Part shown: one piece after another, positions 10,582 through 23,989 of the stretch
Position numbering within the stretch: the first letter of the stretch is position 1
Layout of the letters: each line of letters begins with the position of its first letter
Assembly (NCBI RefSeq): GCF_013466425.1
Contig: NZ_CP059165.1
Location: 868,001 to 932,000, forward strand
Direction of reading: 5' to 3'
Source of the DNA: Mycobacterium vicinigordonae
GTDB taxonomy: Bacteria; Actinomycetota; Actinomycetes; Mycobacteriales; Mycobacteriaceae
Length of the DNA stretch: 64,000 nucleotides
Program-made: the position numbers and the translations under genes
Notes under the pieces: generated by a model
What the model saw: only the letters and a program-made list of their open reading frames with translations
Database searches by the model: none
Told to the model about the DNA's origin: nothing

Positions 10582-11898
10582 CTAAGACGTCAGGTATTCG
10601 GGTGTATTGACGGCGACGGCCACCAACTGCGGCGGCCTGGCCACCAGGGACGCGAGCACCGCCGCGCTTCGGTCAGACCACGCACCGACACCGATCAGGT
10701 AACCGACCGCATCGACGCGATCACGAACGGCAGTGCGCTCGATGCTGGAGAGGTCACCGGTACGGGCCAGCTGGGTTGCCGCACGCAACCGGGTGCCCGC
10801 GCTGGCGGTGGACAGCCACACCTGGCCGCTGGGCCAACCGCCGACGCTGGGCGGATAGAACGGACGTTGCCCGAGCGCCCGCATGGTCGCCTCGGCCAGC
10901 TTCAGGTGCTTCGCGTCGGTCATCGGCACCTGCAGGGTCCGGATCACGCCGACGAGCCACTCCACCGGGGTGTTCACCCTGCCGCTCGGACTGTCGACGA
11001 ACTCAGGATCGGTCAGAATCGCCATGGTCAGGGCGCGCAGGTCGCGACCCGGACCGTAAGCCGCGACGATGCGGGCCAGCGCCTGGGGGGACGGCGGATC
11101 GTCGGAAGCCAACTGCTGCCACAGTCGACCCGCGACGTACTGCGACGACTTGGGCTGCGCCAGCACGGTGTCGCAAAACCCGGCGGCATCAAAGTTGCGG
11201 GTCAGGTCGAACAGCGTCTTGGTGCCCGCATCATGGCGCTTGGCGGCCAGCGAGGTCTGGCCATTGCGGTCGACCACCCAGCCGGTAAGTGCCCGGGCGC
11301 CGTTGCGCACGTCTTCCTCGGTGTAGCCGTTGCCGTGTCCCAGCGCGAACAACTCCATGAATTCGCGGGCCAGGTTCTCGTTGGGCGCTTTGGCGGTGTT
11401 GCTCTGGCCGTCCAGCCAGTGCAGCATGGCCGCGTCGGTCAGCATCGCGTAGGCCAGCGAGCGAAAGTCACCCGTCGCCATGGTGCGCAATTTGTGGTTT
11501 TGCGCGGCCATCTGCGCCGCAGTCCGCACTTTCGTCGCTGAGGTGGCAAAGTGGTTGTGCCACAACAATGTCAGCTTTTCGTGCAGCGGCTGGCGGACGG
11601 CGACCATCCGTTGCAGCCACCACCGCGACAGCGTGTCCAACTGCTCGGACAGCTGCCGGTTGTACTGCTTGCGCGATGCCGGGGTCGCCTTCTTCCCGGG
11701 CGGCGCAGGGGACGTGAACGTCGGCATCGCCGTCGCGACCGCGCCGGGGTCGGTGTTGGGATTGCTCGCTAGGGCGCCGCCGACATAAGCGCCCCAGTCC
11801 TGGGCGGCCACGGCGTCGACCTGGGCGCCGGTCGCTCCGAACCCGGCGCGGCGCAGGGCGCGGGCGGTGGTGATCCACTGCGCGGACTGTCCGGCCAT
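10582..11898 (-). CDS. DUF1800 family protein
   Basis: About 438 residues. It shows the DUF1800 pattern: an N-terminal R-R-A-G-F-G-A-T motif, then W-H-N-H-F-A-T near residue 107, N-E-N-L-A-R-E-F-M-E-L-F near residue 175, and P-P-S-V-G-G-W-P near residue 345. The ATG at 11898 is preferred; a GTG at 11916 with AAAGG upstream is possible. It is the promoter-proximal gene of the DUF1800-DUF1501 pair, which is normally co-encoded. It lies directly downstream of pknG on the same strand, 104 bases away, so it may be read through from that operon. Biochemical role unknown. Confidence 0.86.
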   Translation of the reverse strand: MAGQSAQWITTARALRRAGFGATGAQVDAVAAQDWGAYVGGALASNPNTDPGAVATAMPTFTSPAPPGKKATPASRKQYNRQLSEQLDTLSRWWLQRMVAVRQPLHEKLTLLWHNHFATSATKVRTAAQMAAQNHKLRTMATGDFRSLAYAMLTDAAMLHWLDGQSNTAKAPNENLAREFMELFALGHGNGYTEEDVRNGARALTGWVVDRNGQTSLAAKRHDAGTKTLFDLTRNFDAAGFCDTVLAQPKSSQYVAGRLWQQLASDDPPSPQALARIVAAYGPGRDLRALTMAILTDPEFVDSPSGRVNTPVEWLVGVIRTLQVPMTDAKHLKLAEATMRALGQRPFYPPSVGGWPSGQVWLSTASAGTRLRAATQLARTGDLSSIERTAVRDRVDAVGYLIGVGAWSDRSAAVLASLVARPPQLVAVAVNTPEYLTS

Positions 11899-12002
11899 GG
11901 ATTTGAGTGTCCACACGAACCTTTGAATCAGCTATGACCCAGGCCGCGCATGCCTGCGGGTTGCCTGTGGATGGAAAAAGTGGTGGTGCGCTCGGCCGTA
12001 AG

Positions 12003-15291
<3,289 letters not shown>

Positions 15292-15292
<1 letters not shown>

Positions 15293-16644
15293 CACCGGTA
15301 CTCTTTCAGCCGCGGCCAGAGCCCCAGCGCGACCGCGACGGCGGCGCCCAGGCTCAGCACCACCGCACCGACCTGCGCCCCGGCCAGGCCTCGCTTGGCG
15401 TTGAGGACGTCGTTGCGCAGGTGATTGCGGCTTTGCGTCATGGCCTTGTTGAGCGCCTCGTCGAGCTTGTCGAAGGCGGGCGTGGAGTCGTCCTCGCCCT
15501 TGCCGAGCGCCACTTGGGTGGCGGCCCGGTAGTTGCCGACCGAGATGTAGGCGTTGATCCGGTCGTTGGCCTGCTGCCAGCGCACCAGCAGTTGGTCGGC
15601 GCCCTGCAGGTCCGGCTTGTCGACCGCGTCGTGGCGGGCCATGTAGGAGTCGAGTTGGTGGTGCATGGCGTCGATGCGCTGGTAGAACGCCTGCTTGCGC
15701 ACCTCTTCGTCGCCGCGGCGGATCAGCGACAGCGTTTCGTCGGCGCGGGCCTGCTGGGCAGTGATGGCGAGATTGGTCACCGTCTTGAGCGACTCGGCGG
15801 CAGTGTCTTTCGCACTACGACTAGCAGTAGTGGAGATAGCCAATGCGGTCCCGACCCATACCACCATGACGAGGATACCGAGACCGCCGACGACCAGGCC
15901 GGGATTGATTCGCCGCCGGGTGCGCCGGGCCAGCCAGCGGTGCGAGAACGCACCGAACATCACCGTGGTGGCCACCACCAGGATCACCGGCGCCGGGATC
16001 TGGGTGGACGCGGTGGTTTCGCTGTCCACCCGGGCCGACGTTGCCTGGTAGAGCCGTTGGGCGTCCGGCAGGATCCGGGACTGCATCAGCCCGGACGCCT
16101 CCGACAGGTAGGACGAACCGACCGGGTTACCGGCCCGGTTGTTCGTGCGCGCGATTTCGATCAGACCGGTATAGACCGCCAGCTCGGCATTGATCCGGCC
16201 CAGCAGCTGCACCAGCGACTCATCGGTGAGCCCGCTGGATGCACGGGTCACCGCGCTCGCGGCGTCGGTGATGGCCTGCTCGTAACGCACCCGAACGCTG
16301 CGCGGTTCGGCCTGAGCGATGAACGCGGTGGCCGCTGCGGCGTCGGCCACCGACAGCGTGGTGTACAGCCGTCCGGCTGCGAAGGACAGTGGCTCGGTGT
16401 GGTCGAGCACCGTGGTCAGCACCTGCTGACGGTGGTTGATGGTGGTGGAGGTGGCGAACGCGCTGGAGACGCCGAGGGCGGCGAGCACGATGCCGATGGT
16501 CAGGATGCGGCCGGGGGTGGTGGATATGAACCACCAACGGGGGTGGGCCGGTTCGGCGGGCGAGCGCGAGCCCAGTGGCTCGGTAGACGGGTGCGCCAGC
16601 TCAACCGTCACGTCTGTTCCGACCTCATCTTTCGGCCATGTCAC
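15292..16644 (-). CDS. glnX: transmembrane signalling protein GlnX (Rv0412c-like)
   Basis: 450 residues from a GTG start. About four membrane segments are visible: residues 44-66, 218-238, 249-272 and 420-444, with periplasmic helical regions between the first and second and between the third and fourth. In M. tuberculosis Rv0412c is the link between GlnH outside and PknG inside. It is first in the glnX-glnH-pknG operon. A TTATAG/TATAGA box and AGAGG lie just upstream of the GTG on this strand. The gene is divergent from mutT3, with about 84 bases between the start codons. Confidence 0.92.
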
Positions 16645-16716
16645 GAACCTCTATAAGCGAAGTCTAAGAGCATTGCACGGAGGATGGGGGGAGGCGGGCA
16701 CAAATCACGGCGTGCA

Positions 16717-16722
16717 TATCCT
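16717..16722 (+). promoter_or_regulatory. -10 box for leaderless mutT3
   Basis: TATCCT sits 6 bases before the GTG at 16729, the spacing expected for leaderless transcripts. No Shine-Dalgarno precedes that GTG. Confidence 0.5.
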
Positions 16723-16728
16723 GAATCG

Positions 16729-17223
16729 GTGCAGGGAGACGGCGACGGATGGGTGATATCCGAGCGCGGCATCCACTACTGGGGCAGGTTCGGCGCGGCC
16801 GGTCTGCTGCTCCGGGCGCCACGGCCCGACGGCACCCCCGCGGTACTGCTGCAACACCGAGCGGTGTGGAGCCATCAGGGCGGCACCTGGGGCCTGCCGG
16901 GGGGCGCCCGCGACAGCCATGAGACCCCTGAGCAGACCGCAGTGCGGGAAGCGCGTGAGGAGGCAGGCCTGGACGCCGAGCGGCTGACCGTGCGGGCGAC
17001 ATTGGTCACCGCCGAGATCGCCGGGATGCGCGGTACGCAGTGGAGCTACACCACCGTCGTCGCCGACGCCGCCGAACTGTTGGAAACCGTGGCAAACCGG
17101 GAAAGCGCGGAGTTGCGCTGGGTCGGTGAGGACAAGGTGTCCGAGCTGCCGTTGCACCCGGGGTTTGCGGCCAGCTGGGAACAGCTGCGCACCGTCTTGG
17201 CCGGGCTGCCGCTGCGCGCGTGA
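16729..17223 (+). CDS. mutT3: Nudix hydrolase MutT3
   Basis: About 164 residues. The Nudix box is complete: G-G-A-R-D-S-H-E-T-P-E, then A-V-R-E-A-R-E-E-A-G-L, around residues 62-84. MutT3 is thought to hydrolyse 8-oxo-dGTP or related nucleotides. GTG 16729 was chosen because a TATCCT box is 6 bases upstream and no ribosome site fits elsewhere. The reading frame continues up to ATG 16684, whose GGAGG directly abuts it, and the extra residues A-Y-P-E-S resemble the annotated N-terminus in M. tuberculosis. The C-terminus ends at L-P-L-R-A and lacks the roughly 40-residue tail of the H37Rv protein. Confidence 0.85.
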   Translation: MQGDGDGWVISERGIHYWGRFGAAGLLLRAPRPDGTPAVLLQHRAVWSHQGGTWGLPGGARDSHETPEQTAVREAREEAGLDAERLTVRATLVTAEIAGMRGTQWSYTTVVADAAELLETVANRESAELRWVGEDKVSELPLHPGFAASWEQLRTVLAGLPLRA

Positions 17224-17225
17224 AA

Positions 17226-17903
17226 TCAGCGGAGGGCGCTCAGCGCCGCGGCGAGTTCCGCGGCGGCCGCCTGGGGGTCGTCGGCGCCGCTGATGGCGCG
17301 CACCACCACGATCCGCCGGGCGCCGGCCTCGACCACCTCGGATAGCCGCTGCGCGTCGATGCCGCCGATGGCGAACCAGGGCTTGTCGGTGTCCAGGCCG
17401 GCGACGGCGCGGACCAGGTCTAGTCCCGGTGCTGGGCGGCCCGGTTTGGTGGGGGTGGGCCAGCACGGGCCGACGCAGAAGTAGTCGGCGGGTCCGGCCG
17501 CTGCGGCGGCAGCTTCGCCAAGGGTGTGGCTGGACTGGCCGAGGAGCGGGTCCGGGCCGACAATGTCGCGCGCCACCTCCAGGGGCAGGTCGCGTTGACC
17601 CAGGTGCAGGACGTCGGCACCGGCCGCGCGGGCGATGTCGGCGCGGTCATTGACCGCGAACAGAGCGCCATGCCGGTGGGCCGCGTCGGCCAGGATCTCG
17701 CACGCGGCAAGCTCGTCGAGCGCCTCCAACGGACCGAACCGCTGTTCACCGGGCGAACCCTTGTCGCGCAGCTGGATGATGTCCACGCCGCCGGCCAGCG
17801 CGGCGTTAGCGAATTCGGCCAGGTCGCCGCGCTCGCGGCGGGCGTCGGTGCACAGGTACAACCGGGCTTCGTCGAGGCGGGGTGCGAGACAGGGGTGATG
17901 CAC
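17226..17903 (-). CDS. thiE: thiamine-phosphate synthase
   Basis: 225 residues. It joins hydroxymethylpyrimidine diphosphate with the thiazole phosphate to give thiamine monophosphate. Motifs of the TIM barrel are visible: I-I-Q-L-R-D-K near residue 42, [20 protein letters not shown] near residue 80, and G-P-C-W-P-T-P-T-K near residue 147 with A-I-G-G-I near 182. The start is GTG 17903. The gene is divergent from the riboswitch-led thiO operon, with 35 bases between its start and the riboswitch, and convergent with mutT3, 2 bases apart. Confidence 0.95.
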   Translation of the reverse strand: MHHPCLAPRLDEARLYLCTDARRERGDLAEFANAALAGGVDIIQLRDKGSPGEQRFGPLEALDELAACEILADAAHRHGALFAVNDRADIARAAGADVLHLGQRDLPLEVARDIVGPDPLLGQSSHTLGEAAAAAAGPADYFCVGPCWPTPTKPGRPAPGLDLVRAVAGLDTDKPWFAIGGIDAQRLSEVVEAGARRIVVVRAISGADDPQAAAAELAAALSALR

Positions 17904-17938
17904 ACCGCGACGTTAGCGCGCTAGCGTAGAGGCCGAAC

Positions 17939-18061
17939 AACACACGGGAGTCCCGGGTACCAGCGGGGCTGAGAGTGGGCTAACCCTTTTCGCAGACCGG
18001 TCTGCGACTCGGACCTGCCCTTACCGTCACACCTGATCCGGGTCATGCCGGCGAAGGGAGC
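17939..18061 (+). ncRNA. TPP riboswitch (THI element) upstream of thiO
   Basis: The conserved GGGGCTGAGAG core is at 17964-17974 and the CCTGATCCGGGTCATGCCGG half at about 18032-18051, with the closing GGGAG just before the thiO start. Both thiamine-pyrophosphate-binding halves are intact. The optional P3 extension is long and contains the perfect palindrome CGCAGACCGGTCTGCG at 17991-18006. Because GGGAG of the closing P1 region is only about 10 bases before the thiO ATG, control is probably at translation initiation. Confidence 0.93.
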
Positions 18062-18066
18062 CAAGG

Positions 18067-19082
18067 ATGTCAAGCACGCCCGCCGGATCGGTCGCCGTGA
18101 TCGGCGGCGGCGTCATCGGGCTGTCGGTGGCGCGCCGCGCGGCGCAGGCCGGGTTCTCGGTGGTGGTGCACCGCGGTGAGCATCCCGGTGCCTCCTGGGT
18201 GGCCGGCGGGATGCTGGCCCCGCACAGCGAAGGCTGGCCCGGCGAGGAACGGTTGCTGCGGCTGGGCCTGGAGTCCCTGCGGCTGTGGCGCGAGGGCGGC
18301 TTTTTGGCGGGGCTCGGTCCGAATGTGGTGACCGCGCGCGAGTCACTAGTGGTAGCTGTGGACCGGGCCGACGTAGCCGACCTGCGGACCGTGGCGGACT
18401 GGCTGTCGGCCCAAGGCCACCCGGTGATATGGGAGTCGGCCTCGCGCGACGTCGAACCGCAGCTGGCCCAAGGTATTAGGCACGGCTTCCGGGCGCCGAC
18501 CGAGCTGGCGGTGGACAACCGCGCGGTGATCGAGGCGCTGATCGGCGACTGCGGGCGACTCGGGGTTCGGTGGGCTGGCCCGGTGACCGACCTGGGCGCG
18601 GCGGCCGGCGATTCGGTGGTGATCGCCAACGGCATCGACGCACCGGCCTTGTGCCCCGGACTCCCGGTGCGTCCGGTGAAAGGCGAGGTGCTGCGGCTGC
18701 GCTGGCGGAAGGGCTGCACACCGCTGCCGCGCCGGGTTATTCGGGCCCGGGTGCACGGCCGGCAGGTGTACCTGGTGCCGCGCGGAGACGGGGTGGTGGT
18801 CGGCGCGACCCAGTACGAACACGGCCGCGACACCGCGCCGGTGGTCTCCGGTGTGCGTGACCTGCTCGACGATGCGTGCGCGGTGATACCGGCGCTGGGC
18901 GAGTACGAACTGGCCGAGTGCGCTGCCGGCCTGCGGCCGATGACCCCGGACAACCTGCCGATCGTGCGGCGGTTGGACGAGCGGATCCTGGTGGCCACCG
19001 GCCACGGCCGGTCCGGATTCCTGTTGGCGCCGTGGACAGCTGAACAGATTGTGTCCCAACTCATTCCAATCGGAGTGCACTG

Positions 19083-19083
<1 letters not shown>
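18067..19083 (+). CDS. thiO: glycine oxidase ThiO
   Basis: 338 residues, a FAD-dependent DAO-family oxidase. The dinucleotide-binding motif V-I-G-G-G-V-I-G is at residues 12-19. The G-M-L-A-P motif near residue 48 and the C-terminal G-H-G-R-S-G-F-L-L-A-P complete the family pattern. ThiO converts glycine to iminoglycine for thiazole formation. It is the first gene behind a TPP riboswitch and overlaps thiS by one base (TGATG), so thiazole genes are made together. Length is typical of actinobacterial ThiO. Confidence 0.95.
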
Positions 19084-20843
<1,760 letters not shown>

Positions 20844-20853
20844 CGGGACAGAC

Positions 20854-21372
20854 TCAGCCGTTAGCCTGCCACCACTTGTAGAGCGCGGCGGTGTCGCCAT
20901 TGGATGCGCGCACGAACGCCAGCACATTCTTGGCGTCGACAGTCCAGATGACCTCAGCCTTGCCGTCATCGGTACCGCAGGCGACCTGCCCAGCCGAGTC
21001 GTTGGAGCTGCCTTGGTGCCAAGTGGTGGGAGACTTAGCGTCCCCGCAATTCGTAAGCGTATCGCCGCCAACGAGTTTGGTGAATGCGCTGGACATGTCC
21101 GAGCTGTTGGGGAACAAGAAGTACTTTGCACCGGACGGCCCACTGCTGTCTGAATTTTGCCCACACAGAAGGATGGACTGCACCGTCGGGAATACGGACT
21201 GCACCTCCGAAACCGCTTGGGCGGAGCAGTTGCTCGAGTTGTACCCTTTGGACAGCACGCCGGCAAATGCATCGGTGGGGTCCGCCGAAGCGCTGGCAGC
21301 ACCGAAGCAGCCGAAGCCGCTTACCAGCGCCGCAGCGCTGAAACCGCGCAGTGCGATCGCGCGATGAGTCAT
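20854..21372 (-). CDS. secreted four-cysteine protein, tandem copy A
   Basis: 172 residues with a cleavable signal peptide (hydrophobic residues 8-28, then A-S-A-D-P). The mature part has four main cysteines in the contexts S-S-N-C-S-A, L-L-C-G-Q-N-S, L-T-N-C-G-D and V-A-C-G-T, and ends D-T-A-A-L-Y-K-W-W-Q-A-N-G. It is a clear paralogue of the gene at 21459, over half identical by eye. AGGGAG precedes the ATG at a good distance. I do not recognise a function. The likely pair of disulfides and the W-W end suggest a small extracellular domain. Convergent with the SGNH gene. Confidence 0.82.
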   Translation of the reverse strand: MTHRAIALRGFSAAALVSGFGCFGAASASADPTDAFAGVLSKGYNSSNCSAQAVSEVQSVFPTVQSILLCGQNSDSSGPSGAKYFLFPNSSDMSSAFTKLVGGDTLTNCGDAKSPTTWHQGSSNDSAGQVACGTDDGKAEVIWTVDAKNVLAFVRASNGDTAALYKWWQANG

Positions 21373-21458
21373 TGATAGCTCCCTTTTAGTCGTCGAAGAG
21401 ATCGTCGCTGGACGCGATATGCGCTTTAACAGCGACGGTTTAGCCCAGATGGAAATGG

Positions 21459-21959
21459 TCAGCCGTTGGCGCGCCACCACTGGTAGAGCGCGGCCGTGTC
21501 GGTGTTGGAGGCGCGGATGAAGCTCAGCACGTTCTTGGCGTCGGTGGTCCAGATGACCTCCGCCTGACCCTGGTAGGTGCCGCAGGCCACCTGCCCGGCG
21601 GAGGTGGTGGCATTGCCCTGGTGCCAGGTGGTGGGCGAGTCGGCGTCCCCGCACTTGGTCAAGGTGTCGTCTTTGATACTGGCGGTGAAGGCGCTGGCCA
21701 GGTCGGTCGAGTTGCCGAACAGCATGTACTTTGCGACGACAGGCCCACCCTCTAGCGAATTCTGTCCGCATTCCATGACCGCGACCATGCCGCTGGACGG
21801 GTCCTTGGCGCTGCAGTTGCTAGTCGTGTAGCCCTTCGACAGCAGGCTGACGAGCGTTTCGTTTGGATCGGCGTTCGCCGGGGCCATGCCCGCGTAACTG
21901 ACACTGCCCAGCAGCGCCGCCGCGGAGGCGGCCCGCAGCAAGTTCGAGAGAGGGGACAT
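21459..21959 (-). CDS. secreted four-cysteine protein, tandem copy B
   Basis: 166 residues with a signal peptide ending near N-A-D-P. The mature domain repeats the layout of the downstream neighbour: S-K-G-Y-T-T-S-N-C-S-A, M-E-C-G-Q-N-S, L-T-K-C-G-D, S-P-T-T-W-H-Q-G, V-A-C-G-T, and the end L-Y-Q-W-W-R-A-N-G. GGAGT precedes the ATG at 21959 by about 7 bases. The two genes are 86 bases apart and probably one operon. Function unknown. They arose by tandem duplication and the middle loop between the first and second Cys has diverged in length. Confidence 0.82.
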   Translation of the reverse strand: MSPLSNLLRAASAAALLGSVSYAGMAPANADPNETLVSLLSKGYTTSNCSAKDPSSGMVAVMECGQNSLEGGPVVAKYMLFGNSTDLASAFTASIKDDTLTKCGDADSPTTWHQGNATTSAGQVACGTYQGQAEVIWTTDAKNVLSFIRASNTDTAALYQWWRANG

Positions 21960-22483
21960 CGAAGGACTCCTTGGTTCAATTTGGGATCGGCAGTGCACTG
22001 TGCCGATATCGGGGAAGTGTATTTGCGCAGCACGTCTTTAAACAGGGTTTCGTCAAAAGGCATCGTAGGGCTATGCCGCGGCGGCGCAACACATTCTGTT
22101 GAAAACTATCTTGCTCGGCATCTGTTTCCCATAAATCCGGGCACGGTGGGAGAATGTCGAAAGAACAATTCGCTCAACAATTTTCATCCGGATCCAGTGA
22201 CCGGACGGCAATTGGGGATTAGCGGAAGGGCATCGAGATTCGCGAACACATGACGACCGCGATGATCCGGTGAGGGGAGAGTGACGGGAAGTAGAGACCG
22301 ACCATCCCGTTATGACGCGCTGCAGCGCGGAGCCAGTCCGGCGGGTCGCACGTCATTTCGGTATCCGGATGGGCGGTGCTGGTGTGCTCCGGGATCCTGC
22401 CGGGCGACCCGACGGTGCCCGTCGGGCCGCTCACGTTCGTGTGATGGGCCCCGACCGACCGAAGCTGGTCTAGTCTGGGCGCG
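21960..22483. other. 524-base intergenic region, divergent
   Basis: No coding sequence is convincing on either strand. The first 250 bases are A/T-richer than the surroundings and probably hold the promoter of the secreted-protein pair. A near-palindrome, CGGCAGTGCACTGTGCCG, lies at about 21987-22004. The right end holds the lpqL promoter. Nothing else is recognised. Confidence 0.5.
22471..22476 (+). promoter_or_regulatory. -10 box of leaderless lpqL
   Basis: TAGTCT lies 7 bases before the lpqL ATG, and no Shine-Dalgarno is present, which fits a leaderless mRNA. Confidence 0.55.
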
Positions 22484-23989
22484 ATGGCGAACAAATCAAA
22501 GACGATTGCTACTGCCCTGGCCGTATGGGTCGTTGTGGCCCTGGTCGCTCTCCTCGCGGGTTGCGGGCGCTGTTCGAACGAAGCGCGGCCCGCCGCCAAC
22601 AGCACCGCCGCGACAGAGTTCGCCACCATGATTCGCGGCAAGGTCACCACCGACGCGATGATGGCGCACCTGACTAAATTGCAGGAGATCGCCAACGCCA
22701 ACAATGGCACCCGCGCGGTGGGCACTCCCGGTTACGACGCCAGTGTGGACTATGTGGTGGAAACGCTGCACAAGAACGGCTTTGATGTGCAAACGCCCGA
22801 ATTTTCGGCACGGGTGTTCCACGCCGAGAAGGGTTCGTTGACCGTCGGCGACCTGACCACCGAGGCGCGCGCGCTGGAGTACAGTCGCAGCGCTCCCGAC
22901 GGCGTAACTGGGCCGTTGCTGTTCGCGCCCGAGGGAGACAGCCCCGGCTGCACGCCTGGCGACTATGACCGGCTGCCGGTACAGGGCGCGGTGGTGGTGG
23001 TCGGCCGCGGAGCCTGCCAGTTTGCGCAGAAGGAGGACGCCGCTGCCCAGCGCGGCGCGGTCGCTCTGATCGTCGTCGACAATGTCGACGAGCAGTCGAT
23101 GGGCGGCACGCTGGGGGCCAACACCGACGTTAAGATCCCGGTGGTCAGTGTCACCAGATCGGTCGGCTATCAATTGCGTTCCAAGTCCGGTCCGGCGACG
23201 GTCAAGCTGAACGCGGAGACCAAGAGTTTCAAGGCCCGCAACGTGATTGCCCAGACCAAGACGGGATCGGCGAGTGATGTCGTGATGGCCGGAGCGCACC
23301 TGGACAGCGTCCCGGAGGGACCGGGCATCAACGATAACGGTTCCGGGGTTGCGGCAGTATTGGAAACCGCTGTGCAGCTTGGAAATTCACCTCAGGTCCA
23401 CAATGCGGTGCGGTTCGCGTTCTGGGGCGCAGAGGAACTGGGGCTGATCGGCTCCCGCAACTACGTCGAGTCGCTGGATCTGGAGGGGCTCAAGAACATC
23501 GCGCTGTACCTGAACTTCGACATGCTGGCTTCGCCCAACCCTGGTTACTTCACCTACGACGGCGACCAATCGCTGCCACTGGACCAACGTGGCCAGCCGG
23601 TGGTGCCCGAGGGCTCGGCCGGTATCGAGCGGATGCTGGTCAACTATCTGAAGCTGTCCGGTAAGACCGCGCAGGACACTTCGTTCGACGGCCGTTCCGA
23701 CTACGACGGGTTCACCCTGGCCGGTATCCCGTCGGGCGGGCTGTTCGCTGGCGCGGAGGCCAAGAAATCCGACGAGCAGGCCAAGCTGTGGGGTGGAACG
23801 GCCAACGAGCCATTCGACCCCAACTATCACCAGAAGGGTGACACCCTCGAACACATCGACCGCACCGCGCTGGGCATCCAGGGCGGCGGCGTCGCCTACG
23901 CCGTGGCGCTGTACGCGCAGGACATCGGCGGACGAAATGGGGTTCCGGCCATGGCAGACCGAACCCGTCACGTACTCGTGAAACCATGA
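22484..23989 (+). CDS. lpqL: lipoprotein M28-family aminopeptidase LpqL
   Basis: 501 residues (H37Rv LpqL about 500). Lipobox L-L-A-G-C places the lipidated Cys at residue 27. A PA domain inserted around residues 140-240 precedes the peptidase core. All M28 zinc ligands are visible: A-H-L-D-S, G-I-N-D-N-G-S-G (bridging Asp), G-A-E-E-L-G, N-F-D-M-L and the last His in N-Y-H-Q-K-G-D. It should be an active cell-envelope aminopeptidase. The stop overlaps the next ATG (ATGA), where a second copy of the gene follows. Confidence 0.93.
   Translation: MANKSKTIATALAVWVVVALVALLAGCGRCSNEARPAANSTAATEFATMIRGKVTTDAMMAHLTKLQEIANANNGTRAVGTPGYDASVDYVVETLHKNGFDVQTPEFSARVFHAEKGSLTVGDLTTEARALEYSRSAPDGVTGPLLFAPEGDSPGCTPGDYDRLPVQGAVVVVGRGACQFAQKEDAAAQRGAVALIVVDNVDEQSMGGTLGANTDVKIPVVSVTRSVGYQLRSKSGPATVKLNAETKSFKARNVIAQTKTGSASDVVMAGAHLDSVPEGPGINDNGSGVAAVLETAVQLGNSPQVHNAVRFAFWGAEELGLIGSRNYVESLDLEGLKNIALYLNFDMLASPNPGYFTYDGDQSLPLDQRGQPVVPEGSAGIERMLVNYLKLSGKTAQDTSFDGRSDYDGFTLAGIPSGGLFAGAEAKKSDEQAKLWGGTANEPFDPNYHQKGDTLEHIDRTALGIQGGGVAYAVALYAQDIGGRNGVPAMADRTRHVLVKP

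Noticed and set aside
21373..21771. Extension of secreted protein A upstream to 21771
   Set aside because: It overlaps the second copy in another frame; the signal peptide and ribosome site place the start at 21372.
22219..22725. Minus-strand frame opposite the lpqL start
   Set aside because: No ribosome site, no domain, and it crosses the lpqL promoter and signal peptide.
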